Assembly (NCBI RefSeq): GCF_003852705.1
Contig: NZ_REFA01000015.1
Location: 1 to 64,000, forward strand
DNA: 64,000 nt
Reading direction: 5' to 3'
Source of the DNA: Amniculibacterium aquaticum
GTDB lineage: Bacteria; Bacteroidota; Bacteroidia; Flavobacteriales; Weeksellaceae
The notes under the pieces: model-generated
Databases searched by the model: none
Told to the model about the DNA's origin: nothing
The model's input: only the letters and a program-made list of their open reading frames with translations
Shown: in pieces, positions 32,677 to 42,855 of the stretch
Layout of the letters: every line of letters starts with the position of its first letter
Position numbering within the stretch: the first letter of the stretch is position 1
Made by a program: the position numbers and the translations under genes

Positions 32677-34668
32677 ATGAAGTTCCAACTGCAATCCGAA
32701 TTTTCTCCAACCGGAGATCAACCTCAAGCCATAGAAAAGTTAACTCAAGGTATTGAGCAAGGCGAAAAATTCCAAACTTTATTGGGAGTAACCGGTTCTG
32801 GAAAAACCTTTACCATAGCTAATGTCGTACAGAATATACAGAGACCAACTATTGTTTTGGCGCACAATAAAACTTTGGCGGCACAGTTGTTCATGGAGTT
32901 CAAAGAATTTTTTCCCAACAATGCTGTGGAATATTTTGTATCCTACTACGACTATTATCAACCAGAAGCGTATATAGCCAGTACGGGAACTTATATTGAA
33001 AAAGACCTGAGCATCAATGAAGAGGTGGAAAAACTAAGACTTTCGGCCACAGCGAGTTTGCTTTCCGGAAGGAGAGATGTTTTGATTGTGGCATCTGTTT
33101 CTTGCATTTACGGTATCGGAAATCCTACGGAGTTCCATAAGTCGTTGATCTCTATTGAAAAAGGAGAGAGCATGACCAGAACTCAGTTTCTTCATGCTTT
33201 GGTCAATGCGCTTTATGCCAGGACTTTGAATGAATTTCAAAGAGGGACTTTTCGTGTAAAAGGAGATGTGATCGATGTTTTCCCTGCCTATGCCGATAAC
33301 GCTATTCGTGTGCAATTTTTTGGAAATGAAATTGAAAAAATTCAAACTTTTGATCCGGTTAATGGTAGTGTAGAAGAGAATTTTGAACAAATTCAAATCT
33401 ATCCGGCCAATTTATTTGTGACCACCAAAGAAACCATGAACCATGCCATCAGAGACATACAAGATGATCTGGTAAAACAGGTTGATTTTTTTGCCAATAC
33501 CGAAAGGCCTTTAGAAGCTAAACGATTGCAAGAAAGAACGGAGCTGGATCTGGAAATGATTAAGGAATTGGGGTATTGCAGTGGTATAGAAAATTATTCG
33601 AGATACATGGATGGGAGAGAGCCCGGAACGCGACCGTTCTGCCTGTTGGATTATTTTCCGAAAGATTACCTTATGGTGATCGACGAAAGTCATGTGACCA
33701 TACCGCAAGTTCATGCCATGTACGGAGGCGACAGAAGCCGAAAGGAATCTTTGGTAGAATTTGGCTTTAGATTGCCGGCTGCGATGGACAATAGACCCTT
33801 GAAATTTCAAGAATTTGAAGCCATACAAAATCAAGTCATCTATGTTTCTGCAACACCGGCAGATTATGAACTTCAAATGACCGAAGGCGAATATATTGAG
33901 CAGATTATCCGTCCTACAGGACTTCTAGATCCCATTATCGAAGTAAGGCCAAGCGTGAACCAAATTGATGATTTGATAGAAGAAATCCAGAAAAGAGCAG
34001 AAGTGGATGAAAGGGTTTTGGTGACCACTCTCACCAAAAAAATGGCTGAAGAACTGACCAAATATTTCACGAAATTCGGAATTCGTTGCCGGTACATTCA
34101 TTCTGATGTTGAAACTTTGGAAAGAATACAGATCATGCAGGATCTTCGTTTGGGCTTGTTCGATGTTTTGATAGGGGTCAATCTCCTTCGTGAAGGACTT
34201 GATTTGCCAGAAGTATCATTGGTTGCTATTTTGGATGCCGACAAAGAAGGGATGCTGAGATCCAGACGATCGATGATACAAACGGTTGGTAGGGCTGCGA
34301 GAAACATCAACGGTAAAGCAATTATGTATGCGGATAAGATGACCAAAAGCATGCAGGCTACTTTGGACGAAACCAGCTACAGAAGGGAAAAGCAGATGAG
34401 GTACAACGAAATAAATGGATTGAAACCCATGCCGCTCAATAAGAAAATTTCTGAAAATCTGGTGGGCCGATCCAAAGATTTCCCGGATACCCGATATACC
34501 CAAAAAGAAATCATACAAAAAGTTGCCGAGGTCAAAGAAAGCTATGACCAAGAAGGTTTGGCTGAACTTATTAATCAAAAACAAAAAGAAATGGAAACGG
34601 CTGCAAAAAATTTAGACTTCATTACAGCTGCCAAACTAAGGGACGAAATAGCAGCGTTGAAATCGTAA
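32677..34668 (+). CDS. uvrB: Excinuclease ABC subunit B
   Basis: 663-aa nucleotide excision repair helicase-like protein that verifies damage and loads UvrC. Walker A GVTGSGKT is at 37-44; the beta-hairpin region YYDYYQPEAYIASTGTYIEKD, DEVH-equivalent VIDESHVTIPQ, YVSATPADYE, helicase motif VI QTVGRAARN and a C-terminal UVR motif (EMETAAKNLDFITAAKLRDEI) are present. Length and start are standard. Confidence 0.97.
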   Translation: MKFQLQSEFSPTGDQPQAIEKLTQGIEQGEKFQTLLGVTGSGKTFTIANVVQNIQRPTIVLAHNKTLAAQLFMEFKEFFPNNAVEYFVSYYDYYQPEAYIASTGTYIEKDLSINEEVEKLRLSATASLLSGRRDVLIVASVSCIYGIGNPTEFHKSLISIEKGESMTRTQFLHALVNALYARTLNEFQRGTFRVKGDVIDVFPAYADNAIRVQFFGNEIEKIQTFDPVNGSVEENFEQIQIYPANLFVTTKETMNHAIRDIQDDLVKQVDFFANTERPLEAKRLQERTELDLEMIKELGYCSGIENYSRYMDGREPGTRPFCLLDYFPKDYLMVIDESHVTIPQVHAMYGGDRSRKESLVEFGFRLPAAMDNRPLKFQEFEAIQNQVIYVSATPADYELQMTEGEYIEQIIRPTGLLDPIIEVRPSVNQIDDLIEEIQKRAEVDERVLVTTLTKKMAEELTKYFTKFGIRCRYIHSDVETLERIQIMQDLRLGLFDVLIGVNLLREGLDLPEVSLVAILDADKEGMLRSRRSMIQTVGRAARNINGKAIMYADKMTKSMQATLDETSYRREKQMRYNEINGLKPMPLNKKISENLVGRSKDFPDTRYTQKEIIQKVAEVKESYDQEGLAELINQKQKEMETAAKNLDFITAAKLRDEIAALKS

Positions 34669-34963
34669 AAACGAACAAATACAGAAAATGATATCTATTG
34701 CATCCTTTCGTACTAAAAAAAGAAAAACCGCAAAGTCCTGATAGACAATGCAGTTTGAAATAAATCTAATAAAAAGTAAAAATGAAAGGCGACAAAGGTA
34801 TATTTTATTTTGTTATCATCCAAAAGAAAAGATTGTTTTTTTACATTGTAGCATTCTTTAGCGAAAGAGTAGGGATCAATTTTTGGTGTTAAAATGATTT
34901 TTAGCGAATAACTTTCACGGAACTTGTTATTGTTCATTATAAAGTTTTTCCTATTTTAGCTTT

Positions 34964-35617
34964 ATGTTTATAAAAGACTATATCTCCAAGGATTACCCCA
35001 TTTTTAGTTTCAACGATACCATTGAAGAAGCCTATGAGACCGCAAAAGATTTCGGTTATACCCATGTTTTTGTAAAGAAAAAAGGAACTTATTTCGGTGC
35101 ACTTTCCGTATCTTTTTTAGAAGATGCGGCAGAAGGAAATTTAGGAAGTCTTGAAATGCATTTTGAAAAATTTGCCATTTTAGCCGACGGAAATTTGTTG
35201 GATACGGTCAAGTTGTTTCATATTTTCAATTCGAATGTAGTTCCTGTCATCGGATCAACAGAAAAATATTTGGGCTATATTTCCAGTGACGATGTTTTTA
35301 GTGAGTTTTCAAAATTTCCATTGTTTTCAGAAAACGGTGCGGTGCTCACCATACAAACGGCAACAAAAAACTATTCGTTCACAGAAATTTCCAATATTGT
35401 AGAGTCCAACAATGCCAAGATTTACGGATGTTACATCAGCCAGATTAATGAAGATAATTTTTGGATTACCCTGAAATTATCCAGTGAAAATCTGAGTTCC
35501 ATAGATGAAACTTTCGAGAGATACGGTTATTTGGTGGTTCACAAACATTATGACGACTCTAGGGACGCATTGATGAAAGACCGATTTGGATTTTTTCAGA
35601 AATATTTAGAATTCTAA
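34964..35617 (+). CDS. CBS-domain protein
   Basis: 217-aa cytoplasmic protein with a pair of CBS motifs (about 1-60 and 65-125; VVPVIGSTEKYLGYISSDDV) followed by an ACT-like C-terminal region (GAVLTIQTATKNYSFTEISN onward). Such proteins sense adenine nucleotides in other families; the target here is unknown. It lies 3 bp upstream of nadK, which suggests co-transcription and makes a nucleotide-related role plausible but not shown. Confidence 0.8.
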   Translation: MFIKDYISKDYPIFSFNDTIEEAYETAKDFGYTHVFVKKKGTYFGALSVSFLEDAAEGNLGSLEMHFEKFAILADGNLLDTVKLFHIFNSNVVPVIGSTEKYLGYISSDDVFSEFSKFPLFSENGAVLTIQTATKNYSFTEISNIVESNNAKIYGCYISQINEDNFWITLKLSSENLSSIDETFERYGYLVVHKHYDDSRDALMKDRFGFFQKYLEF

Positions 35618-35620
35618 CTC

Positions 35621-36487
35621 ATGAAGGCAGCGATTTATACTCAGAAAACCGATTTGGATACTTTTTTGTATCTCAGCAAATTTATATCAGAACTCGATAA
35701 AAGAGGAGTTGAAGTGACTCTGCATAAAGATATGGCCGAAGCCATGCAGTTTTCTAAAGATTTTGATACTTTCGATTCTAAAAAAGAACTTCAAGAAAAA
35801 GAAGTCAATTTGTTTTTTACATTTGGCGGCGATGGGACCATCGTAAGTTCTCTACTTTTTATAGAAAATTTGGAAATTCCCATCGTTGGAGTCAACACCG
35901 GAAGACTGGGTTTTCTTTCCAGTTTTACCAAAGCCGAGGTGTTCAACCGTCTGGACGACATTATTGAAGGGAACATCGCTATCAGCAAACGATCGGTAAT
36001 CGAGGTCGTTTCGCCAAAAAAAGAAGGCGTTTTTCCGTATGCTTTGAACGATGTTACCATTTCCAGAACCGAGACGACTTCCATGATCACCATAGATTCT
36101 TATGTGGATGGCGAGTTTCTCAATGTTTTCTGGGGTGATGGATTGATTGTTTCTACACCAACGGGATCTACAGCATATTCACTCAGTTGCGGCGGCCCCA
36201 TCATTTCGCCCAATAACAATAATTTGGCATTAACACCCATTGCTCCTCACAACCTGAATGTTCGACCGTTAATCGTAAATGACGATGTCGAAATAAAATT
36301 AAACATCGAAAGTCGCGCTGCCCAGTTTTCACTTTCTTTGGACTCCAGACTTATCCATTTTAATGTGGATGAAGAAGTTATACTTAGAAAAGCAAAGTTT
36401 CAGATCTTATTGTTGCATCCAAAAGATTTGAGTTTTTATGAAACCATCAGGCAAAAACTACTCTGGGGAAAAGACAAAAGAAATTAA
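35621..36487 (+). CDS. nadK: NAD kinase
   Basis: 288-aa enzyme phosphorylating NAD to NADP with ATP or polyphosphate. The GGDGT motif is at 69-73 (FTFGGDGTIVSS). Also NTGRLGFLSSFT, ALNDVTISRTETTSMI, and the glycine-rich STPTGSTAYSLSCGGPIISP. Standard length. Starts 3 bp after the CBS gene. Confidence 0.96.
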   Translation: MKAAIYTQKTDLDTFLYLSKFISELDKRGVEVTLHKDMAEAMQFSKDFDTFDSKKELQEKEVNLFFTFGGDGTIVSSLLFIENLEIPIVGVNTGRLGFLSSFTKAEVFNRLDDIIEGNIAISKRSVIEVVSPKKEGVFPYALNDVTISRTETTSMITIDSYVDGEFLNVFWGDGLIVSTPTGSTAYSLSCGGPIISPNNNNLALTPIAPHNLNVRPLIVNDDVEIKLNIESRAAQFSLSLDSRLIHFNVDEEVILRKAKFQILLLHPKDLSFYETIRQKLLWGKDKRN

Positions 36488-36599
36488 AGTTAATTGTTGT
36501 AAATCAGAGATTAACAGAATCCATAGAGACCTGTTTTTTTTTCAGTATTAATTTGTATTTTTACGCGGTAAAAAAATCCCATAAAAAAACTAAAAAATT

Positions 36600-37670
36600 A
36601 TGAGCAAAATGTTTCCGGCAGGAGTTGCCACAGGACAAACGGTTACGGATATTTTCCAATATGCAAAAGAAAATAAATTTGCACTTCCGGCAGTTAATGT
36701 GATCGGATCCAGCAATGTGAACGCAACCATGGAAGCTGCGGCAAAGTTAAATGCACCTGTTATCATCCAGTTCTCCAACGGCGGAGCAGCTTATAACGCT
36801 GGGAAATCGTTGAGTACAGAAGGTCAAAAATCGGCCATTTTGGGTGGGATTGCCGGTGCAAAACACATCCATACCTTGGCTGAAGCTTACGGAGCAACGG
36901 TAATTTTGCATACCGATCATGCTGCAAAAAAACTATTGCCTTGGATTGATGGTTTGTTGGATGCCAGCGAAGAATTTTACAAGCAAACCGGAAAATCGCT
37001 CTACTCTTCTCATATGTTGGATCTTTCTGAAGAGTCTTTGGAAGAAAACCTAGACATTTCTTGCAAATATTTTGAAAGAATGGCAAAAATGGGAATGACT
37101 TTGGAAATCGAATTGGGAATTACAGGTGGTGAAGAAGACGGCGTGGACAATACCGATGTCGACTCTTCAAAACTGTACACACAACCCGATGAAGTAGCGT
37201 ATGCTTATGAAAGATTGAAAGCCATTTCTCCGAATTTTACCATTGCAGCCGCCTTCGGAAATGTACACGGAGTGTATAAGCCAGGAAATGTAAAATTAAC
37301 TCCGAAAATTTTAGACAACTCACAGAAATTTGTTCAGGAAAAATTCGGAACCGGCGAAAAACCGGTGAATTTTGTATTCCACGGAGGATCGGGATCTACT
37401 TTGGCAGAAATTAGAGAAGCTATCGATTACGGTGTGATAAAAATGAACATCGATACCGATTTGCAATTCGCATACAACGAGGGAGTTAGAGATTATATCG
37501 TGAATCACATCGATTATTTGAAAACCCAAATAGGCAATCCAGAAGGAGAAGAAAAACCGAATAAAAAATACTACGACCCAAGAGCTTTCCTTAGAAAAGG
37601 AGAAGAAACTTTCGTAAAAAGGCTAATCACAGCTTTTGAAGACCTAAACAATGTTGATACATTGAGATAA
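36600..37670 (+). CDS. fbaA: Class II fructose-bisphosphate aldolase
   Basis: 356-aa zinc-dependent aldolase of glycolysis and gluconeogenesis. Zinc ligands and active-site blocks: ILHTDHAAKKLLPW (catalytic Asp and His), ELGITGGEEDGVDN, AAFGNVHGVY, FVFHGGSGSTLAEI and GVIKMNIDTDLQFAY. This is the longer E. coli FbaA-like (class IIA) form. Followed by a strong terminator. Confidence 0.96.
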   Translation: MSKMFPAGVATGQTVTDIFQYAKENKFALPAVNVIGSSNVNATMEAAAKLNAPVIIQFSNGGAAYNAGKSLSTEGQKSAILGGIAGAKHIHTLAEAYGATVILHTDHAAKKLLPWIDGLLDASEEFYKQTGKSLYSSHMLDLSEESLEENLDISCKYFERMAKMGMTLEIELGITGGEEDGVDNTDVDSSKLYTQPDEVAYAYERLKAISPNFTIAAAFGNVHGVYKPGNVKLTPKILDNSQKFVQEKFGTGEKPVNFVFHGGSGSTLAEIREAIDYGVIKMNIDTDLQFAYNEGVRDYIVNHIDYLKTQIGNPEGEEKPNKKYYDPRAFLRKGEETFVKRLITAFEDLNNVDTLR

Positions 37671-37679
37671 TAAAAAATC

Positions 37680-37710
37680 AAAGTTCCTTAGTCGATAAGG
37701 AACTTTTTAA
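37680..37710 (+). terminator. Terminator after fbaA
   Basis: AAAGTTCCTTA/TAAGGAACTTT perfect stem with a 5-nt loop and T tail. Confidence 0.88.
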
Positions 37711-37734
37711 CCTTATACCCTAAAAGAATAGACT

Positions 37735-38583
37735 ATGGCATTCGATTGGTTTAAAAGAAAAACGCAAAATATTACAACCTCTACAGAGGACAAAAAAGAT
37801 GTTCCTAAAGGATTGTGGCACCAAACGCCTTCCGGAAAAGTGGTGGAACACGAAGAGCTAAAGAAAAATAATTTCGTATCTCCTGAAGACGGCTTCCATG
37901 TGAGAATTGGAAGTAACGAATTTTTCGACATCTTGTTCGATGCCAATTTCAAAGAATTGGACAAAGATGTGGAGAGTGTGGACATGCTGAACTTTAAAGA
38001 TACCAAGGCCTACACCGATAGATTAAAAGAAGTTACCGCAAAAACCAAGTTGAAAGATTCCATCAGAAATGCGGTGGGTAAAGTAAACGGTACTGAAATG
38101 GTCATTTCTTGTATGGATTTTGCTTTTATTGGAGGATCTTTGGGTTCTGTTATGGGCGAAAAAATCCGTAGAGCAATTGATTATTGCATGGAAAACAAAC
38201 TTCCTTACATGATCATTTGTCAGTCCGGTGGTGCTAGAATGCAAGAGGCCACTTATTCCCTAATGCAATTGGCAAAAGTTCAGAGTAAATTGGCTCAGCT
38301 GTCAGAAGCAGGACTGCCGTACATTGCTTATCTATGCGACCCTACTTTTGGAGGTATTACAGCATCTTTCGCCATGACTGCCGATGTAATTATGGCGGAA
38401 CCAGGAGCTTTAATCGGATTTGCTGGACCAAGAGTGATCCGTGAAACGATAGGGAAAGATTTGCCTGAAGGTTTTCAAACTTCTGAATTTTTACAAGATA
38501 AAGGATTTGTCGATTTCATTGTAAAAAGAACAGATGCGAAGGAGGTTATTTCCAAAACATTATGCTTGTTAATGAACAAATAG
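37735..38583 (+). CDS. accD: Acetyl-CoA carboxylase carboxyltransferase beta, no zinc ribbon cysteines
   Basis: 282-aa crotonase-fold subunit transferring carboxyl from biotin to acetyl-CoA, first step of fatty-acid synthesis, working with AccA. Core blocks: [57 protein letters not shown] and [15 protein letters not shown]. The N-terminal ribbon position (residues 26-58, [10 protein letters not shown] ... [14 protein letters not shown]) has the family's spacing but every one of the four expected zinc cysteines is replaced. This appears to be a flavobacterial trait rather than damage. Confidence 0.95.
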   Translation: MAFDWFKRKTQNITTSTEDKKDVPKGLWHQTPSGKVVEHEELKKNNFVSPEDGFHVRIGSNEFFDILFDANFKELDKDVESVDMLNFKDTKAYTDRLKEVTAKTKLKDSIRNAVGKVNGTEMVISCMDFAFIGGSLGSVMGEKIRRAIDYCMENKLPYMIICQSGGARMQEATYSLMQLAKVQSKLAQLSEAGLPYIAYLCDPTFGGITASFAMTADVIMAEPGALIGFAGPRVIRETIGKDLPEGFQTSEFLQDKGFVDFIVKRTDAKEVISKTLCLLMNK

Positions 38584-38608
38584 ACATTCTCATTAAAAAA
38601 AAACATTT

Positions 38609-39076
38609 ATGAAATTAAAAAAAAACATTATCGGTACTTTTACCGTATTAATGATGTCTTTTTCTGTAGTATCTTGTGTTGGTGTAAATGCAAATACAAT
38701 TACCGTGGAGTCAGGTGAAATCCCACCGGATATGGCTACCGATGCATCTACTCTTATTGCGGTGATAAAAGATAGATCGAGTTATGATAAATATGTAAAA
38801 TCTGCTTTTGAAAATTATTCAGGAAAATACATTCTTGCCACAGAACAAGAGGTTAAAACTAAATATAGTGATGTTAATGTGTATCGTTATGTTATGGATT
38901 ATGAACGAGAGTCCGGTTCGGTAAGCGAAATAGGGACTGGAAAATCATATAGTGTACCTGGGAAAAGATTTTTTATTATTGATAGAAAGACCGATAAAAT
39001 ATATAAAAGAAAATCATGGTCTAGCTTTTATGGTAAAGAATTAAAAGCGTATGTATCAGCAATTAATAAGCTTTAA
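38609..39076 (+). CDS. Putative lipoprotein
   Basis: 155-aa protein with a lipoprotein-type signal (lipobox VVSC, Cys23) and a mature region with a mixed alpha/beta look (DASTLIAVIKDRSSYDKYVK, RFFIIDRKTDKIYKRKS). Not a family I recognise. Anchored in the inner or outer membrane by inference. Followed by a strong terminator; its AT-rich upstream spacer is only 25 bp after accD. Confidence 0.65.
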   Translation: MKLKKNIIGTFTVLMMSFSVVSCVGVNANTITVESGEIPPDMATDASTLIAVIKDRSSYDKYVKSAFENYSGKYILATEQEVKTKYSDVNVYRYVMDYERESGSVSEIGTGKSYSVPGKRFFIIDRKTDKIYKRKSWSSFYGKELKAYVSAINKL

Positions 39077-39095
39077 AACAAAGTAATCGTAATAG

Positions 39096-39133
39096 AAACG
39101 AAGAGGTTAATTTTTAGCCTCTTCGTTTTTTTT
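39096..39133 (+). terminator. Terminator after the lipoprotein gene
   Basis: AAACGAAGAGG pairs with CCTCTTCGTTT, followed by TTTTT. Confidence 0.88.
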
Positions 39134-39187
39134 ATAACATTTCTCTTTTATGTAGATTGAATGAATTGAAGTAAACAACCCATTGTC

Positions 39188-39622
39188 CTAATCCCAATCT
39201 GCAGCTACAAATTTCATGGTGTTGCCTTTTTCGTCAGACAATGTCAGAAAGTGTCCTTCTATTTTATAACGGGACATCGTCTGTAGTGACGCGATAAATT
39301 TTCTTTCCAAGTCCATATTTCCTTCACAAAACTGCATGGTAACGCCAGTTACTTCTAATTTTATTTTGGAATTGCCCTTCACCTCACCACTCACCATCAT
39401 TTGGTTGCACCCCATGTAGGCAGAAAACTGAGGGTTTTCAGGATCTGATTGGGACAAGTTTAGTTCTGCCTTATTTTTCATCAAAAAATCTTTTGAATAG
39501 TCCTGAAAAGAAACAAGCATCCATTGCCTTTGGTAACGGGACTTTGTATTTTTTTTAACCTGACAAGACCATGCCAAAAAAAGGGACAATGCCAGTAAAA
39601 AGGTGGTTTTTTTGAAATTCAT
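39188..39622 (-). CDS. META-domain lipoprotein (HslJ-like)
   Basis: 144-aa lipoprotein: signal peptide with lipobox AWSC (Cys20), then a META domain with the diagnostic YMGCNQMMVSGEV block and a later MQFCEGNMDLERKFIASL segment, pairing two cysteines as in HslJ. HslJ-type proteins are linked to stress or novobiocin tolerance; the function here is unknown. Convergent with the 38609-39076 gene. Confidence 0.85.
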   Translation of the reverse strand: MNFKKTTFLLALSLFLAWSCQVKKNTKSRYQRQWMLVSFQDYSKDFLMKNKAELNLSQSDPENPQFSAYMGCNQMMVSGEVKGNSKIKLEVTGVTMQFCEGNMDLERKFIASLQTMSRYKIEGHFLTLSDEKGNTMKFVAADWD

Positions 39623-39719
39623 GTCTAAAATTTGAAGCTAAATAACCAATTTTATGCCGTTTTAACTATTTTTTGTAGTATAAATTAGTAAATTAGCCGA
39701 AAAATTTATTTTTTATAAA

Positions 39720-41909
39720 ATGAAAAGAATATTTCTAGCACTCACTTTCTTGTTGAGTTTCCTGCAAATGCGTGCAGATGAAGGGATGTGGCTTATGATG
39801 CTCATCAAAAGACTGAACGGAGTAGATATGCAAAAAGAAGGTTTGCACCTCACTCCTGAAGAAATTTACTCGGTTAACCAATCCAGTATGAAAGATGCCA
39901 TCGTAAGTTTTGGAGGCTTCTGTACCGGTGAGATCGTTTCCGAAAAAGGGATGATATTTACCAACCACCACTGTGGTTACGGAGCAATTGCCGCAGCTTC
40001 TACTCCAGAAAAAAACCACTTGAAAAACGGATTCTGGGCACAAAGACAAAACGACGAAATCCACGCGAAAGATCTTTATGTTCGTTTCTTGGTAAGAATG
40101 GATGATGCAACACAAAGAATCAATTCTAAACTAAACAATAAAATGTCTGCCGATGAGAGAAAAAACATCATCGAAGCAGAATTTAAAGCCATCGAAAAAG
40201 AAAACTCCGAAAACGGAAAATATACGGTAGTTACCAAGTCGTTCTTTAACGGAAATGAATTCTATTATTTCGTATATCAAGATTATAAAGATGTTCGTTT
40301 GATAGGGACTCCGCCTGCTTCTTTAGGTAAATACGGAGGCGATACAGACAACTGGGAATGGCCTAGACATACAGCCGACTTCTCTGTTTTCCGTGTTTAC
40401 GCTGACGAAAAAGGAAACCCAGCAGAATACTCTCCTAAGAATGTTCCGTTGAAACCTAAACATTTCCTACCAATTTCTTTGAAAGGTGTTAAAAAAGGAG
40501 ATTTTGCCATGATCGCAGGATATCCTGGGACTACCAACAGATATCTTACTTCTTTCGGAATTCAGCAAATGGTAACCAAAGACTATCCGGCTTGGGTAGA
40601 GGCTTCTAAAGTTGCCATGGATGTAATGAAAAAATACATGGACAAAGATGTTGCTACAAAACTGAATTATGCATCTCAATATGCATCGGTGGCTAACTAT
40701 TGGAAAAACAGACAAGGTACCATTGATGCTGTTAACAAAAACGGTACAATTGGTGACAAGCAAGCATTGGAACAAAAATACATTTCTTGGTCTTTGCAAC
40801 CGGGCAACCAAGAGTACGAAGATATTTTGGACAACATCAACATGTACTACAAGCAAGCTTCTAACAGAAATGTAGAGAAAATGTACATGGGGCAATTGCT
40901 TAGAAATGCAAAATACATTCAAGTTTCTGCGCAATTAAGTTCATTGTTCAAAACTTATGCAGAACAAGATATGCAAGGTAGAATTGCCATGAAACCTAAA
41001 GTTATGGAAGCGGTAATGAAGGTGTACGACAAATTCAATGTAGAATTGGAAGGCGAAATGCTAAACTCTATGGCCAATTTGTATAAAACAAAAGTTGATA
41101 AAGAAGTAGCAGCAATACACTTGACCAATATCGATGTGAAGTCCCTTTCTTTGGTTGCTCAATCTTCAATTTTTGCAAGCAAAATGTCTGCTGTTAACTT
41201 TGTAAACAACCCGGATAAACTGAAATTGGATGCAGACAACTTGAGAAAATTTGCTCTTGGTGTATTGGACGACAACAGATTGCAAGGTGAAAAATTCAAA
41301 TTGATCGATGAGGCATTTGCTAAAAACACAAGAATTTTCATCAACGGATTGATGAAATCCATGCCGGAGAAAAAATTCTATCCGGATGCCAACTCTACCA
41401 TGAGATTAACCTACGGTACGGTAGAAGACTTACCAATGAGATCGGATAGAGAGTATTACGGTGTTACCGATAACTACTATACCGATATGGCAGGTATGAT
41501 TGCTAAGTACAAAAAAGACGATGAAGAGTTCGATTTGCCACAAAGAGTTATCGACCTTTACAATGCTAAAGATTTTGGTCAATATGCAGATGCTGCTGGT
41601 CACATGCCTATCAACTTCCTGTCCAACAACGACATTACAGGAGGTAACTCCGGATCGCCTATTATCGATGCGGACGGTAACTTAATCGGATTGGCTTTTG
41701 ACGGAAACAGCGAAGCACTAAGTGGAGATATCGTTTTTGAAAAAGAATGGCAAAGAACCATCAACTTGGATGTAAGATATGCACTATGGATTATGGACAA
41801 ATTTGCTGGAGCGAATAAACTAATCAAAGAAATGAAATTGGTTAGAGACGAAAACACTCCAAAAAATACAAAAACGGTAATGCCAACCGACAAAAAGAAA
41901 AAGAAATAA
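39720..41909 (+). CDS. S46 family dipeptidyl-peptidase (DPP7/DPP11 type)
   Basis: 729-aa periplasmic serine exopeptidase that removes dipeptides from oligopeptides, feeding amino-acid catabolism in Bacteroidota. A signal peptide (about residues 1-19) is followed by the chymotrypsin-fold half with catalytic His in TNHHCGYG (82-88), a helical lid domain, and the nucleophile Ser644 in GGNSGSP. The residue 18 positions after the Ser is Gly (AFDGN), where as I recall DPP7-type enzymes have Gly and DPP11-type Arg; this suggests hydrophobic rather than acidic P1 preference. Ends in a lysine-rich tail. Confidence 0.92.
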   Translation: MKRIFLALTFLLSFLQMRADEGMWLMMLIKRLNGVDMQKEGLHLTPEEIYSVNQSSMKDAIVSFGGFCTGEIVSEKGMIFTNHHCGYGAIAAASTPEKNHLKNGFWAQRQNDEIHAKDLYVRFLVRMDDATQRINSKLNNKMSADERKNIIEAEFKAIEKENSENGKYTVVTKSFFNGNEFYYFVYQDYKDVRLIGTPPASLGKYGGDTDNWEWPRHTADFSVFRVYADEKGNPAEYSPKNVPLKPKHFLPISLKGVKKGDFAMIAGYPGTTNRYLTSFGIQQMVTKDYPAWVEASKVAMDVMKKYMDKDVATKLNYASQYASVANYWKNRQGTIDAVNKNGTIGDKQALEQKYISWSLQPGNQEYEDILDNINMYYKQASNRNVEKMYMGQLLRNAKYIQVSAQLSSLFKTYAEQDMQGRIAMKPKVMEAVMKVYDKFNVELEGEMLNSMANLYKTKVDKEVAAIHLTNIDVKSLSLVAQSSIFASKMSAVNFVNNPDKLKLDADNLRKFALGVLDDNRLQGEKFKLIDEAFAKNTRIFINGLMKSMPEKKFYPDANSTMRLTYGTVEDLPMRSDREYYGVTDNYYTDMAGMIAKYKKDDEEFDLPQRVIDLYNAKDFGQYADAAGHMPINFLSNNDITGGNSGSPIIDADGNLIGLAFDGNSEALSGDIVFEKEWQRTINLDVRYALWIMDKFAGANKLIKEMKLVRDENTPKNTKTVMPTDKKKKK

Positions 41910-41931
41910 TTTTTTCTGTTGTATACAATTT

Positions 41932-41957
41932 AGCCACCTGTTTAGGTGGCTTTTTTG
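41932..41957 (+). terminator. Terminator after the S46 peptidase gene
   Basis: GCCACCT/AGGTGGC hairpin followed by TTTTTTG. Confidence 0.85.
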
Positions 41958-41985
41958 TTGATGAATGATTTGATGAATGATTGGC

Positions 41986-42744
41986 TTATAAAAGCTGAAA
42001 AGAATCCCTGTCGTTCAAGAATTGAAATTTTTCTCTAAATTGTTGAAGGTTATTTTTGTTAAATTCAGCAAAAATAAGAGCTCCCTTCTTGGTGGAAATC
42101 AAAGTTCCATCCGCAAAAAAACAAGAACTGCTTTCGGTATAATGCAAGCGGTTGCCATCGGTGCCAATTCGGTTAACCCCAAAAACATAAGCCTGATTTT
42201 CTATCGCTCTGGCTTTTAGCAAATGATTCCACGCATCGACTCTTGGTGTAGGCCAATTGGCGACATACAACACCGCGTCGTAATCGTTGTTGTTTCTGGA
42301 AAAAACAGGAAATCTCAGGTCGTAGCACACTTGCAAAAGGATGCTAAATCCTTTGTAATCGATAACCTTTCTTTCCGTTCCCGGACTGTACACTTTGTCT
42401 TCGCCTGAGTAAGAAAACAAATGGGCTTTATCGTAATATTCGTAGGATCCATCGGGCTTTACAAAGTAAAAACGGTTGTAGAATTTGTTGTTTTCAAACA
42501 CGGAAACAGAACCGCAAATGGCGGTATTTTTTTGTTGAGCAAAGGATTGCATCCAGGTCAGTGTTTCGCCGTCTTGATCGGCAATTTCTTGGGCATCCAT
42601 ACAAAAGCCGGTGGCAAACATTTCGGGCAATATGAAGAGGTCTGCAATAATTCCGTCAAAATTTCGTTCAATAGTAGAAAAGTTATTCTTTTTGGATTTC
42701 CATTCGATGTCCAAATTCAAACCCACAATTTTTAAAACATCCAT
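41986..42744 (-). CDS. Nitrilase-superfamily amidohydrolase (omega-amidase-like)
   Basis: 252-aa C-N hydrolase. The catalytic triad is visible as E41 (LPEMFATGF), K106 (YDKAHLF) and C140 (QVCYDLRFP). The sequence around it, including AHLFSYSGED and NWPTPR, is of the YafV/Nit2 omega-amidase branch, which hydrolyses alpha-ketoglutaramate or alpha-ketosuccinamate in glutamine-transaminase salvage. Cytoplasmic. Confidence 0.9.
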   Translation of the reverse strand: MDVLKIVGLNLDIEWKSKKNNFSTIERNFDGIIADLFILPEMFATGFCMDAQEIADQDGETLTWMQSFAQQKNTAICGSVSVFENNKFYNRFYFVKPDGSYEYYDKAHLFSYSGEDKVYSPGTERKVIDYKGFSILLQVCYDLRFPVFSRNNNDYDAVLYVANWPTPRVDAWNHLLKARAIENQAYVFGVNRIGTDGNRLHYTESSSCFFADGTLISTKKGALIFAEFNKNNLQQFREKFQFLNDRDSFQLL

Positions 42745-42855
42745 TGATTTCAGATTTTACACAAAGATACTTGAAATAAATGTAGAAGTTTTTCTATGGG
42801 TTTAATTTCTTTTTTTGAGCTATTTTTGTACAATCTAAAATTAATATTTTACATT

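Noticed and set aside
34713-34937. 74-aa minus-strand ORF between uvrB and the CBS gene
   Set aside because: AT-rich, no start-site support and no family features; the gap is best read as promoter DNA.
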